Below, piece by piece: positions 13,401 through 27,000 of a stretch of DNA of 64,000 nucleotides. Source of the stretch: Heligmosomoides polygyrus polygyrus (lineage: Eukaryota > Nematoda > Chromadorea > Rhabditida > Heligmosomidae). The notes beneath the pieces are model-generated. The model did no database searches and was not told the DNA's origin. It saw only the letters and a program-made list of their open reading frames with translations. Numbering within the stretch: the stretch's first letter is position 1; each line of letters begins with the position of its first letter. The DNA is taken from contig OX377201.1 in NCBI GenBank assembly GCA_947396885.1, positions 7,240,934-7,304,933 on the forward strand, in the 5' to 3' direction. A program made the position numbers and the translations under genes.

Positions 13401-16400
13401 AGTAAAGAATTTTCTCACAAAAACTACCTTTTTGTCATTCCGTAAGGACGACAACTTGTGCATTGGATGAACTCATGCTAATCCTGGTAGAAGCAGAATG
13501 TCTCACTTGTAGTAACGTTCTGTGTCGCGAAAAATCGTCAGAGTTCCACCTTAATAGAATGTCATCATTTTTTACGATGAGTTCAGTTCACGGATTTTCC
13601 TCGTTGGAAAGCTTTCGGACTCTCAGACGACCGCTTGAAGGGCACATGTCCTGTTGATGGGGGAATGAATCGCTAACCAAATGTGGTCGTGTGCTGCGCA
13701 GAGCCGCTGGTGGGATACAGGAGATGGACTACTTGCGCCTGTTGTGAAGATTCATACCTTGTACCATCAGTGTACGTCAAGAACTGTACAGTGGATTCAC
13801 GAGCAAGACCTCAACAATATACAACAATATCATTGTCAAGGTGAAGAGAGGGGTTCGGGTTTACCGCTGCATATTTTATCACCTAATCTCACCAGTCGGT
13901 CTCATTGCCAATATTTTCTGGACAAGCCAACGGACGATCTTCTTGAATCAGAAATGTAGGTAAGATTCCAATAAGAAACCGGTAAGGTAAATCCATGGTA
14001 AAATTTAACGACGTTTTTTCCGGGACAGCTGGAACGAGCACTGGTTAGCCAATCGCTTAAAAACGATGCCAGTAGGCTAAAATGCAGACGAGGTCTTCTG
14101 ATGCCTAGTTTTACATAACATTAAATTAAGCAAAGTGCATTTCGTTGTCTTGCTACAACCGGTTCAGTTGGACCTGTATCTTAGCAGTTTTCTCAGAAAA
14201 TAGGTATTAACCCAGCATTGAGCAAACGAGAAAACGACAAATGTTTTGAAAGACCATGCTATATTATTGAGATCTTTTTTCAGTTCCCAATCTAACCACA
14301 AGGGAAGGCCTCATGCGTACTTCTCGTCGGCGCGATAGAATCGCGGCGACGGAAAGGAGCGCGATGGCGATCCTCTCAGGACCAACACTAAACACCGCGT
14401 GCGGCGCGAAAAAGTATGCCATGACCGCGATGGGCGCGGGAAACCACTGTTGCGGCGGCCGCGGCGAAGGTTCCTTTGACTATTCGGCCACGCGTGGATG
14501 GAAGTGTGCCCCCGCCTAAGGAATTCTATGGTTCACCTCCTTACATCTTTGACCGTCATTTTCGCGTAAACGTTCTCTGATAGTAATAGCTGACGGCACT
14601 ATTGTACTTTCGGGACTCCAAAGTTCGAAAAAAAAATTTCGCCCAAACTTCGCCTAGGGGGTTATTTGGGGTGCTGATCACGAATCTGACATCCGTTTTT
14701 CATTTTACGCTGGAGTATGGTAGACTATGGTAGGTGCGGGTGACTAAGCCTGCCAAGGTCATGGTCACCCATTGTGAGCAATCCCATTCTTTTAAGCTAT
14801 TCCTGAAAATCCGCTGCGTCCATGTTTAGCTTGTCAAAGACGTCCTTCAGCTTGAAGTCGCGCAGTTCTTCCTGGCGGCGGTTGTGGAACAGTGCCTGAA
14901 GGGCCATGATGCTTAGATTGCTATCTCTCGATTAAGCCTTCGCCTATCGAAGAGTCTTCCGCAGATTTGCGAACTTTCAGGCGAGCGCTGCGGGACCGCC
15001 TGCATGCTCACCCGTAGCACCCCAAATAACCTCCATAGGCGAAGTTTGGGCGAAATCGGTGACTATGTCCTTGGCAGTCTTAGTCACCCGCACCTACCGT
15101 AACCTACCGTACTCCAACGTAAAACGAAAAGCGGATGTCAGATTCGTGTTCAGCACCCCAAATAACCCCCCTAGCCGAAATTTGGGCGAAAATTTTTTTC
15201 GACCTCTCCTCGTCCTCTGGAGTCCGTAAAGTACAATAGTGCCTAGCTGACCTCTAATATATTCAAAAGTCTGGTATATCTCAGATATCCCATGACGTTT
15301 ATATGTTAGTAACGCCAAGAGTTCGCGAGGAAGCGAGGGCACATTTCAAGTGTCCTGATTTGGAAGGTGCGGAGTTAGAGAGTCAAGGACTTGGTGGTAC
15401 GCCGTTCTCACATTGGGAAAAACGTGTGTTTGAGGTGAGTTCAACAAGCGGTGGTCATTCCTCTTCAATCATCTCCTCAGTCTATTTTTCTTAATACGTT
15501 CTGCTGCCGCAATCAACATTTTAAGAACGAGGCTATGACTCCCTCTTCTACACCTCTCATTGCTATATCTCGTATCACATTAGCGGTATTTGAAGACTCG
15601 GGATGGTACCAACCAGACTATAGGTGAGTTCGTCTAATCCATGGCAACATTTTACCTTGCAGAGGTAACGTCTTGCCTTGCTAATGGAGGCAACCAAATG
15701 CGTTCGTAGAACAAGCTTTGAAGCAAGTAACTTCAGTGATTATCGTCTGGGTACAAGGTTTCTTCAACTTTTTCAGTAAGGCTGACATCTTCACATGGGG
15801 ACGCGGTCTTGGTTGTGAATTCGTGAAGAAAAGCTGCCTATCATGGATGAAATCTAATCCGGGCGATCCGTTCCCGTTTTGTACAGTTTTTGAACATACG
15901 AGGTAATTGATCCGGCTTGATTTCAATGGCTGGTACAGGATCCTGCATGTATTTTGGCTATTGACCGAAAAGAACGCGCAGGCGTTCGCTGCGTCGTGCT
16001 GCTTGTGAGCCTCCTAGTCCTACTTCTAAATAATGAAAAATCCTATACTTCTGATATTTGAGCTCAGCAACTTAAGCTATATCTTTTAAGACACAAATCC
16101 CAGTAGACTTGAACAATGCATATAGGCCCGACAGATTCAATATAGTGCGCGCGACAACCTGTAGAGTGAGCATAGCTTTTTCCTCTTCTTTAGCATGTTA
16201 TGCTACAAGATATTTTAAGGCGGAATTATGTCTAATTTTACTTCTCATAATCGACCACAACAACTCTGAAATAAAGTGAAGTGCGAAGAAAATCATGAAG
16301 GAAAAGGACATTATAAACGTTTGGAGGGAAGTACCTACAATACAGGCCGAGAAACGTAGGTACTAATCCAAAAAGAATTGAAATTGCAACTAGTACGAAC

Positions 16401-19400
16401 CTGCGAGCCTGAAGAACGCTTCAATGCCTAGAAGGACAATAAGAACACAAAGAAGCTTTGGCAGTACTGGAAGCGATATAGTGTGATTGGACTTCCGCTA
16501 GGGCACGTTAATGGTGTTTGACGGGGGCGACTTTTGGAGAACGTGCCAAAGGCCCCGTTTATAATTCGTCGCGGCGCGACGCGATGGCCACGCAATGAGG
16601 CCAAATTGATCGGTCGCGTCGCACAATCAATATGGCCACTATACGTGGCGTCGCGTCGCCCCGCGACGAGATATAAACGGGGCCAAACGCCCGACAAATA
16701 TCGATATGCATTTTTGCCCGGGCAGTAACTCATCCCGTCACGAACAGGCCCTTGAAGACCTCCGTACACTTTTGCAGCAAAGCGATGGCCCTATCCCTAA
16801 TCATAGGGTTTGGGCGCTAAGCGTCTTTCAAATATACGACCAAGTTGTTAGGAAAAATTCCCTTACTAGTAGTAATACCATTTTTATATTTAATATAATT
16901 ATTTTGCCCATACTTTTAAATAAACAGCTAATAGTCCTGTTTTTATCATAGTTATTATCTAACAAAATGTCGACCAACTGCTATAGACGCTCAGTGAAAT
17001 CTTCAAAGCGTGTACATGTGGGTATAATACACAAAACCTCACTGACAATATTAGGATTTTTAGAATTAACTAAAGGATAGAAATATGCATGCCAATGGGG
17101 ATTAACTGGAAAATCGAGGTCCTCTGTTTTGTTATAGGTTTAGTAGAAGTTTTGGCACTATTGTACTTTCGGGACTCCAGAGGACAAGGAGAGGTCGAAA
17201 AAATTTTTTCGCCCAAACCTCGTCCAGGGGGGTTATTAGGGGTGCTGATCACGAATCTGACATCCGTTTTTGAAATTTCGGCCGATTACGGTAGGTTACG
17301 GTAGGTACCGGTGACTAAGGCTGTCGAGGTCATAATCACCGATTTCGCCTAAACTTCGCCTATGGGGGTTATTTGGTATGCTGATCACGAATCTGACATC
17401 CGTTTTTCGTTTTACGCTGGAGTACGGTAGATTACGGTACATACCGGTGACTAAGGCTGTCGAGGTCATAATCACCGATTTCGCTCAAACTTCGCCTATG
17501 GGGGTTATTCGGGGTGCTGATCACGAATCTGACATCCGTTATTCGTTTTACGCTGGAGTTTGGGCGCAATCGGTGACCATTACCTTACTCACCGGTACCC
17601 ACCGTAACCTACCGTACTCGAGCGTAAAACGAAAAACGGATGTCAGATTCGTGATCAGCATCCCAAATAACCCCCATAGGTGAAGTTTTGGCGAAATCGG
17701 TGATTATGACCTCGACAGCCTTAGTCACCGGTACCTACCGTAACCTACCGTAATTGGCCGAAATTTCAAAAACGGATGTCAGATTCGTGATCAGCATCCC
17801 AAATAACCCCATAGGTGAAGTTTGGGCGAAATCGGTGATTATGCCTTAGTCACCGGTACCTACCGTAACCTACCGTACTCCAGCGTAAAACGAAAAACGG
17901 ATGTCAGATTCGTGATCAGCATCCCAAATCACCTCCCTGGACGAGGTTTGGGCGAAAATTTTTTTTCGACCTCTCCTCGTTCTCTGGAGTCCCGAAAGTA
18001 CAATAGTGCCGGAAGTTTTTTATCACTGACTTGCATAAGCAAGTCCAAATAACTACGACTATATTATATATTAGTACTTAACTACTTAAAACACGTCGAT
18101 AATGAAGAACATTACGCCAAGCATTACAGAAAAGTATTGTGTTCTTTATCGTAACACAAATTTCTGCATTCAGAATAGAAGGTAATCCTTCACCGGCGGT
18201 CATTTTAAAATTCAGTTTGGAGTTAGACAAGAGGGATGTTGTCCCGCGGAATCAGCTAGATGTACGAGCAGCTATAAGCCATAGTTTGTAAATAGTCTCG
18301 TTTAGGTGTGCATCAGATCGGGTAGCAAAAATACGGTGCAATTTGGTGACGGATATGCCAGTTCCACACATGTTTGATTACAATACTGGTAATAGCAGTG
18401 TAAATATTTACACAGATAAGAGAGGTCGAAGTATGATAGGCTACGGTGGTGTGGTCTATGCAGATTTTTGCCCGTATTACATGGTATGTTTTAGAGATTC
18501 TTGGATGAAATCATTTATGGCTTGTATACGTTGGAATAACCTGTCGATCTCCGCCTAATAGAATCATCTGCATCAGATCACTAATCAGGGGAACGAATCA
18601 TCCTACCTCGTGCAACAGAGCTAACAAGTCCGCTCAGCTAGATGTGGTACCATTCCAATTCGTCACTGGTATCAGATGCACTGTCTGTCTCTCCGCATAA
18701 AGCCGATAGGAATGGCATCACATCTTGCATAGCATTGACCACATTAGTGATCTACCACTATATAATTGAGTTAGCCCCCTGCCCTGCAAATGATGGGGCG
18801 TATCTCACTCAGGTTGGAAACCTGGCTGAGATACGCTCCGCGGAACAAAGCGCAATCTCATGGAACCCCTAGCGACGCGTCCGCGTACCTCGCGCGGGCA
18901 ACGTCTGCAGTTCAACATGGGGTGTTGTTACCCCATGTTGAACTGCAGACGTTGCCCGCGCGGTTGTTACAGAAGAGGACGCGTAGCCTCCTCCTGCTTG
19001 AGGCCTTTGTCATACCATCGCTCACCCCGAGCGACGCCTAATGATAGGCTCCCATATCGATCGGGCGGCGGGATGGGATCGATATGGGTGCATACCATTA
19101 GGCGTCGCTCGGAGTGGTATGACAAAGGCCTGACACAACTGCGTCTGCGCGCGTTTCTGAGTGCCTGAATCCAGAAGACGGGTTCCCTTCGCCGCACCAC
19201 AACCGTCTGGAGTCAGAAGAGGAGACACCGTCGTTCTACGACGAGGGATCGCATTCAGAATTGAGCATGAGATGCTGCTGCAGCAGAGGAAGCGCAGCCT
19301 CCTCCTGCTCGACACAGCGGCGTCTGTTCGCGTTTCTGAGTCCCTGAATCCAGAAGACGGGTTCCCGTCGTCGCACCACAACCGTCTGGAGTCAGAGGAT

Positions 19401-22400
19401 CGAAAAGAAAGGAAGAAGAGGTCACATCGCCGTCGTACGACGACCGGCAGAACTCATGCACAACTGCAGAAAATGCAGAACTCATAATTATCCCATGTTG
19501 AACGGCAAGCTTTACCCGCGACAGGTACGCCTCTGCATATATCTCCCAGTCCAGTATTTTCTCATGGTAAACTGTACGTGGCGTGCTCGCGAGTTCGAAA
19601 GAAGTCCCATCTGAAAATTTGGTTAACACCAGGACTTAAGTCGAAAAAAAACGTTGTATTCTCCGAGATGCTTCAGTAAATGTTGTCTTCTTGTTGTTCT
19701 GTTAGCAAAATTGGTTTGAAGCATCACACGTACTTTCCGTGTGAGAGTATTTTCTGAGAAAAAAGCGCAAACCTATAACCCCGCGAAGCGGGCAAGTGCG
19801 AAACACGCCGTTAGGCGTGTCGTAACACTTGTGGTTTATAAACGCGATTCACAACACTGATATGTAGCATTTATCTTTTAAAAAATGAAACTGACTGTTT
19901 AATGTGGAATCGCTTGAATATGTTTCCCACTATCAGCCCTCACAAGAAGAAAACAACATTGAGCGGACAGCCGCCGTTGTGCTCCGCGGAAGCCCGCTTC
20001 ATGCGGCATCCCTGCGAGGCCACTTGTTGAGATACTAACACAACCGAGGTCTTATCTGCGTGCTGCTTCTTACCTGCCTGCCGCCGCGACTGAACAGTAT
20101 AGGCACTTTTTGCGCCTACTAGATTGACGCCTTACACCAATGCGGATGTGTTTTTAGTAACCTGCGCACACATGTCCCGCACTGGCTCGGCACCCATCAC
20201 CCCGCTTCACGCGTCCTGCAGTTGAAATGGACTTCAGGGGCCGGATTCATCAAAGTTACTGCAGTAACTTTAACGGAGAATTGTAAGCGAAAGCTCAGAT
20301 AACGCGGCCTATCAAGCGATATGGTGAGCGATAAGCCGCGTTATCTGAGCTTTCGCTTACAATTCTCCGTTAAAGTTACTGCAGTATCTTTGATGAATCC
20401 GGCCCCAGTTTGCCGACTCTGCCGATCTTCTCAATAAACCTTCCTAAGCCTCGGCATTAGATATACATATTGAAATCAGAACCTCAAACGGACATATTAA
20501 CTGAGGAAAAGAACACAGCATACGAGTCAAAGGTTGAGCCGCGCTCATTTACCGTTACCTACCTCGAGTGCAAACCGCACATCTCACTTGAACCGTACTC
20601 TAGAGCCTGCTCTCACAAGAATGTGGTCAGGCTCGACACTGATGTTGCCCTATTTTCTCCTGCGCTGCTTTCCATAGTATTGCGCCGTTGTGGAAGTCGA
20701 CGTCCGTAAGGAGGCGCGTGTGTGGCAACAACGACGGCAGTTGAGCCGACCGCTTAAGGCGGAGGCAGAGAAACAAACCTACAGTGAGCGCGCGACCGTG
20801 CGCCTTTCGCGTCGGGACCCATGTGACGCGGGAACCAGTCTGTTCTTGAAGAGTAGTAGCGAGAGTCGTAACAGTCACTGTCACCGATTCAGTCGACGTT
20901 CGCGCAGTGTTGACAGTCTAAAGTGGGGAACCGCACGAATATGATAATACTTTTTACCGTACCTAACCATATTATTCTATCCCTAGTTTGAAATCTCAGT
21001 ATCTTAAACACGGTAGACCCATTTTTTGTATAGGTGGGGGATGCGAGGATCCTGTCTTCTAATACCCTTGGTCCAAGGTTGATGAACTAACCCGTGAGCT
21101 GTACGGGAATCGCCAGCTATACCCCTAAAGACCCCTTTACACTTTTGTGGTTCTATCCTTAACCATAGGGCAAGAACGCAGAGCTCGCCGCGGTCGGCGA
21201 GCGGCGGCGCCGCTGAAGCGGCAGAGGCAAGAATGATTCACCTCACTATTGCTGATTTCGCGCCGATTCATCGCCGGCAGAGACTGTCTGCCTTTCGCGG
21301 CAAGCGGCCAGAGCGCGTACGGAAGGCGATGAGGGAAATAGTAGCAGTAGGTCTGGACTAGAAATACAGTACCTCGCCGCTCCATCCGCCGGCAAGACTG
21401 AAACGGGATCCAGGACGTAACTCCAATGCGACGTCGCACGTTAGCCGGCAACGTCGTGGGCACTGAAACACGGACGTGCGCTTGGTGACGCATGGTTAGC
21501 CGCGGAGCTCGAAATGTTGCCAGTGTTCAAGCTCCTTAACTAGAAAAAACTGCCGAGAGGATGTGGCACGATAGAGTACCCATGGAAAAGACACTTTAAA
21601 AATTAGAGGCTTTCTTGGGTCGCTATTTCATCCTGTTTTCTCATTTACAAGAATATTCTCCACCTACTGAGCCAAAATCTTATCGCGATCGCATTCCGCT
21701 CCCCCCCCCCCCCCACGATTCTTCCGACTTTTCTTCCGCTCACGTTATAGTTCGACTTTTATACAATTTCCAAACATACGGTTAACATATTTCTTCTTGT
21801 TTTCTTGTAGGAGAGAGATAGGAGAATGTGAATGGAATATTCAAGTTTTTGCTCATCCTCTCCCCCTCCAATAGAAACTTACAAACATTTGCTTGCGATA
21901 CTTCTTGCTTGTTAGTGATCCCGTCCCAGTTCTTACTTCCAAATTTTCTCACCAAATCCTTGACCGTTTCCCCTCACTCATTTGAAAAAGATTAAGTCTC
22001 ATTCCGCCCGCACTTTGTTAACAACCGCTCTCACTTCCCTACCAGGAAACATTAGACTTGTCTGATTCTCAGCTCATCTGCCTCATTCCCTCTTCTCGTC
22101 GGCACACACCTTCGCGCTCTATTGCACACAGCAGCAAGACGCGGCCACCGCGTGCGAATGACGTCACCAGTCGTCCCTGTGTAGTGTAGCGCCTATGAAA
22201 CCACCACCGTTGTTTTCCACCGGGAGCGCAACCGGGAGCAGGGATGGGCGGAATTTCTGTTTTCTGTTTTCTGTTTTCTGATTTTCTGGCCATTTTGGGC
22301 AAATTTTTTCTGTTTTCTGTTTTCTGGGAAAATGGCCAAAAATTGGCCAGAAAACAGAAAATGTAGTTGCGAACAAAATTTTATTACAGAAATCCAATAA

Positions 22401-24036
22401 AAAGAATCCAAAATGTATCGTAGAATAATGAGCTTTATTCCAAAATAGTGTTTCTACAGTATCTTACATGGTAAGCATGTGGCGTTTTTTGGATGTGCTC
22501 ATGTAGTAATTGCGCCATATGCTCATGAACTATGCCTCTTTGTTTGCTTGATTGATTGTGTAAGTGCTGCTGGCAAGGAGTATAGGAGTATATCATAGGG
22601 CATTTTAAGACTTTCATAATTTGGCTTCGTATTCTTTTCGATTTTAGTAGTAGTTTGGACCGTCTACGATCACTAAAAATTTTATTTTAAAACTATAAAA
22701 TTAGTACTCTGAGGGGCATTTAATTATGTATTGACTAACCACTTGTCCTAGAGTTACTGAGGGTAGGGTGGGCACCAGCAGCGTCTCCATACGTTCATGC
22801 CGCGTGCCAGGGTGCTCCAGGGTGCTCCATGGATCCTTTTCGCTCGTGGTACACGAATAGCGTCATATTGTTTGTTCAGGGCTTTGGCGAAGAAGTCCGA
22901 CCAACGCGTTATTGGGCATCCTGGTGTTCGCTTGACATCCCACGGAATCTAGTCGGTGTCTGCGAAGCGCATTACGTGGCCCACCTAATTTTCGACCTTG
23001 GTCATGCGGCAGCATCTCTGATCTTCGAACGTCGGCGAAGCTCGGAAGTCTCGAGGCCTTCTCTCACTTGCGTGAGTCGTGTCACCCCGAGCATCGTCCT
23101 CTCCATTCCACGCTGCGCGACGCTGATCGCTTGTTCATCCTGCTTTTGTAGAGCCCAGGTCTCTGATCCGTATGTTAGGGCAGAAAAAACAGTGAAGTCG
23201 AAAAGGTAGGTACGGAGCCCCGACGTTCTTCGTCTTCTCCACTGCTCTTTCGACACTCTTGACAGCTCCTCAAGCCGCTCGTTTCCTCCTGCTCAACTCC
23301 GGCGCTAGTTAGTTGGTGATGTTGACTTCGCGACCCAGATTTCCGTTGAGCGAGGATGAGGCATCCGAAACTCGTCCGTTCCCCATGAACATCGTCTTCG
23401 TAAGAATCAGCTGCAGTCCAACATTCCCACATATGTACACGATCAAAGTCGGCCAGCATTCGCTCCGCCTGGCTAGCGCTCGGTGTTAGGTGGTGTAGCT
23501 GCCATCCGTCGTCTTTCACTTCCGTGTCTTCCCATTCTAGTTCGCAAATGATGTTTTTGAGGGTGGCGCTGAAGAGAACCGGGGATACCCTCTCATCGAA
23601 CCTCTCTGTTCACGTTGGCAACGACTTGTTGTAGAATGGCGAAACCTTTGTCGTGAATCCACTGTACAGCTCTCGAAGGATTCTGACGTACAGAGTAGGA
23701 ACGCCCTGAGTGAGCAGGGCTTCGAGGACCGCTTCAGTCTCGACAGAGTCGAATGCCTTCTTCAGATCGACGAACGTAAGGCACAGCGGCAGCTTGTACT
23801 CTCGCGACACTTCGATGAGCTTCGTAATGGTGTGTGTGGAGGATCGTGCGGAATCCTCTCTGAAATCCTGCCTGTTCGCATGACTGTCCCTATTCAGGAT
23901 TACTCGACTAAACAGCTTGTAGACTGCGAGCATCAGGCAGATCGCGCGATTGTTGCTAATGCCGTGCACTCCTCTGTACACCAAGGCGGTTCTTCTGATC
24001 TTCCGCTGAGATGTAATATGGTGTGTAGATATGAGG

Positions 24037-24090
<54 letters not shown>

Positions 24091-27000
24091 TGATGGAGAG
24101 GGTATATGCTCGGTCTTCATTGTATGGTGTCTACGCATTCAAGAAAGCACCTCCGCCCAAGACCTATTGTGCTGACAGCCTCCTCAGACACAATCTCGTG
24201 TTGTTCTGTGAAATTCACATCTTTAGTCGGCTAAGTAGTAAGGTGCTGTAAAGAGCATTTATGTTGGCCTGAAAATTTTCAGCTAGGCCACTTACAAGGA
24301 AAGGTATTCCCGAGGAACGCAACGAACTAGGAATACAGATTCTGGCGGAGCCAGTAATACCAACAAATCTCTGCACAGCTTTTGAGCATGTTGCGAGAGT
24401 GTGTCTACAAACTCTAGCAATTGAGTTGATGCAAACAGTGATCACTGAGCCTTCATCGTGTTCGGTACTCTAAAAGGCCAGTTTCTTACTAGTGGGACCA
24501 TTATTTAATTGAGGCGTTAGAGGTGAAACAGAGCTTATGAGTAATGTTGTATACTTCAAGGGTCGAGATTCCTAGGTTCTATCAGTCCACGTTTAAACTT
24601 GCTGATTGCAGTGCACTGAAGTATAATAGAAATTTTTATAAACGCGCGCAAATTAAAACGCTGGTCTACGACTACATTTCTAGTCATACAAAAGCATTTG
24701 CTACTGGAAATATGGATCTTTGGGTAAAATAATTAGGTCATGTGATAATTTCGAAATTTTCTGTTTTCTGTTTTCTGTTTTCTGATTTTCTGGCGTTTTT
24801 GGCCTTTCTGTTTTCTGATTTCTGTTTTCTGACGAAAGCGATTTTCTGTTTTCTGTTTTCTGGGAAAATTTTCAAAATTTCCGCCCATCCCTGACCGGGA
24901 GCCGCACAGAGCCGAACCCCTCGCCACTTGCTGCTCGGGGATCTGGGTATAAAAGGCGACAGCAAAACAACGTCTGGGTCGCCGGCCGCGTGGTCTCGGC
25001 CCCGGCGCCTCCCCGTCCCTGAGGCGTTCGGCTTCTCTCCGGCCTTCCTCCCTTCCTTGCTTACTCCTTGCCTTTCCCCCTTGTTTCGGCGGTATACACC
25101 TCCGTGGACCCTCATGCTAGTCCAAGAGCGTGTACTGTGTTGTTAATAAAATTGTTGCATTATTTCGGTGTTTTGTTATGTAAGGGCCCGAGAGGCCGTG
25201 CGATCCACAAGCGAATAAACCTCCGGGGTCAGGTTTATTACACCTGGTGGAAGCATTCGGATCGCGACAGGTCGTCCAACTTGTTCACGCACCGTGCGCG
25301 ACATTCTGGGAGGTTCGCGCGGCGTTGGGGTTAGGCCTCGTGCATACTTCCCGTCGCCGCGATTGAATCGCGGCGATGAGTTTTGCAGAGCGACGCGAAA
25401 GAATTTGAATTTCTCTGTGCTCGTCGCATCGCCCATCGCTCTGCAAGGGAGCGCGACGGCGATCCGTCCAGGATCAACGCTAAACACCGCGCGCGGCGCG
25501 AAAAAGTATGCCATGCCCGCGATGGGCGCGGGAAGCCATCGCGCATGCCGACCGCCACTGTTGCGGCGGCCGCGGCGAGGTTTTCTTTGACTATTCGGCC
25601 GCGTGCGGCGGAATGGCCATGAACTGAGCGCCGCGATGGCATCGCGGCGATGGAAGTATGCCCCCGGGGAAGCGGCATGACTCATCGCTTTCGCCGCCCA
25701 CCACCAGCCGCTCGCCACAAAAGTGTGGGGGTCTTAATGCATGCATAGGCAGCTAACTACCGATTAGGTCTGGCTCGTTATTCTGTCGTTATCACTGAGT
25801 GATCCTTAAACCCTAGATATGCAAAATGGTAAGGGTTAGGAGAAAGCGAATGAACAGCATTGACATTATACTCCTAAAGCGCTTGCTTAGGAAGCAGTAG
25901 AGCTTTGGATCCTTCGTAGTTGAGCCTTCATTTCACTGTTCTATGTATCCTCCTCATTGTTTCTCTTCTTTCTAGTATTGCCGAATCATTTTAGGTGTAT
26001 GAACCCGAAGATGTGCACAACGCTGACACACGTTGCACGTATATGGGCAACATGAACTACAATAACTACTCTTTAGAGGTGGGAGCATATTTAAAGTAAT
26101 TTTGTTATTACATGGTTTTGCGTTGTGTTAAGGAAGGTTTGTTGACTGAAGAGTAAAGAACCAGGGATACTCATTCTTTTGAATGGTGCGGCGCTCCCAG
26201 ACGGCTAAAGATTGTATCAGCTATTATAATGAAGTGCGTTCAACCAACGACAATGCTTCACGTCGCGCTTCTCTTTTTCACAACAAGGTATATGGTTGCA
26301 CAGCTTCTGGTTAGCCACAAGATAGCACGACTTCACCCTCGTTCATCTGCTTAAATCCCGCATGAAGATCGGAACGGCCTAAGGACCAACAGTGCAAGAA
26401 CTAAAGACGGCTCAAACAGAAGCAAGAGATTACAGAACACACTGGAGCAGGCCCGAGACCCCGTAGAGTTCAGAAGAAGGATCAGCTGCACGAGAAGACA
26501 CTTGCGGCCGGACGCCTCTCGTTCATCCAAGTTCGTGTTCACGGTAGTTCTTTGTCCTAGTTCTGCTGTAGGAAGGAATTCCAGCATCTCAAACGGAAAG
26601 CGGAGAGAGCCAGACGAAGTTGGGACAATGGAAGGACAACAAAATCAGAGATAAAGAATAAAAGGATGAAAGACGGCGTTATTCAACCCGTTTTGGGATG
26701 CGCCACGCATTCTACTTCTACGGTATGTCGTGGAGGCGATTTGAATGCGTATTTGGCCATACAATGAGTTGCGGTGGGCAGCGGATGAACAATTCAGTGT
26801 TTTAACCTTCCCAGACAAGTCCGGTACCAATTCACCGATGGGTGGCCTGGTTTTCCCTGGAGTGAAATCCGAACCATAAATCTGGTATCGGGTGAGCACG
26901 ACAATCGGCGTCTCTTTCGGCTGCGCTGTCACACCGTTACAGAGGAAAATACAACCATAAATTAATATAATGGTGGTGGATAGAAAAAAATCACCAGATC

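Larger units (their letters stand above)
18484..25994. other. Intron K-L of gene 1 (7.5 kb), filled with repeats
   Basis: The largest intron of gene 1. It carries repeat family E, the perfect palindrome 20237-20406, the RTE-like LINE, an AAT microsatellite, two TTTTCTG repeats and GC-rich inverted-repeat elements, listed separately. I see nothing in about 19860-20236, 20407-21130 and 21500-22200 apart from a poly-C run (21702-21714) and CT-rich tracts. Confidence 0.55.

Noticed and set aside
25176..25718. 180-codon minus ORF, Arg/Pro/Ala-rich
   Set aside because: It covers the GC-rich inverted-repeat element that recurs at 14310. Several frames are open at once and no family is recognised.
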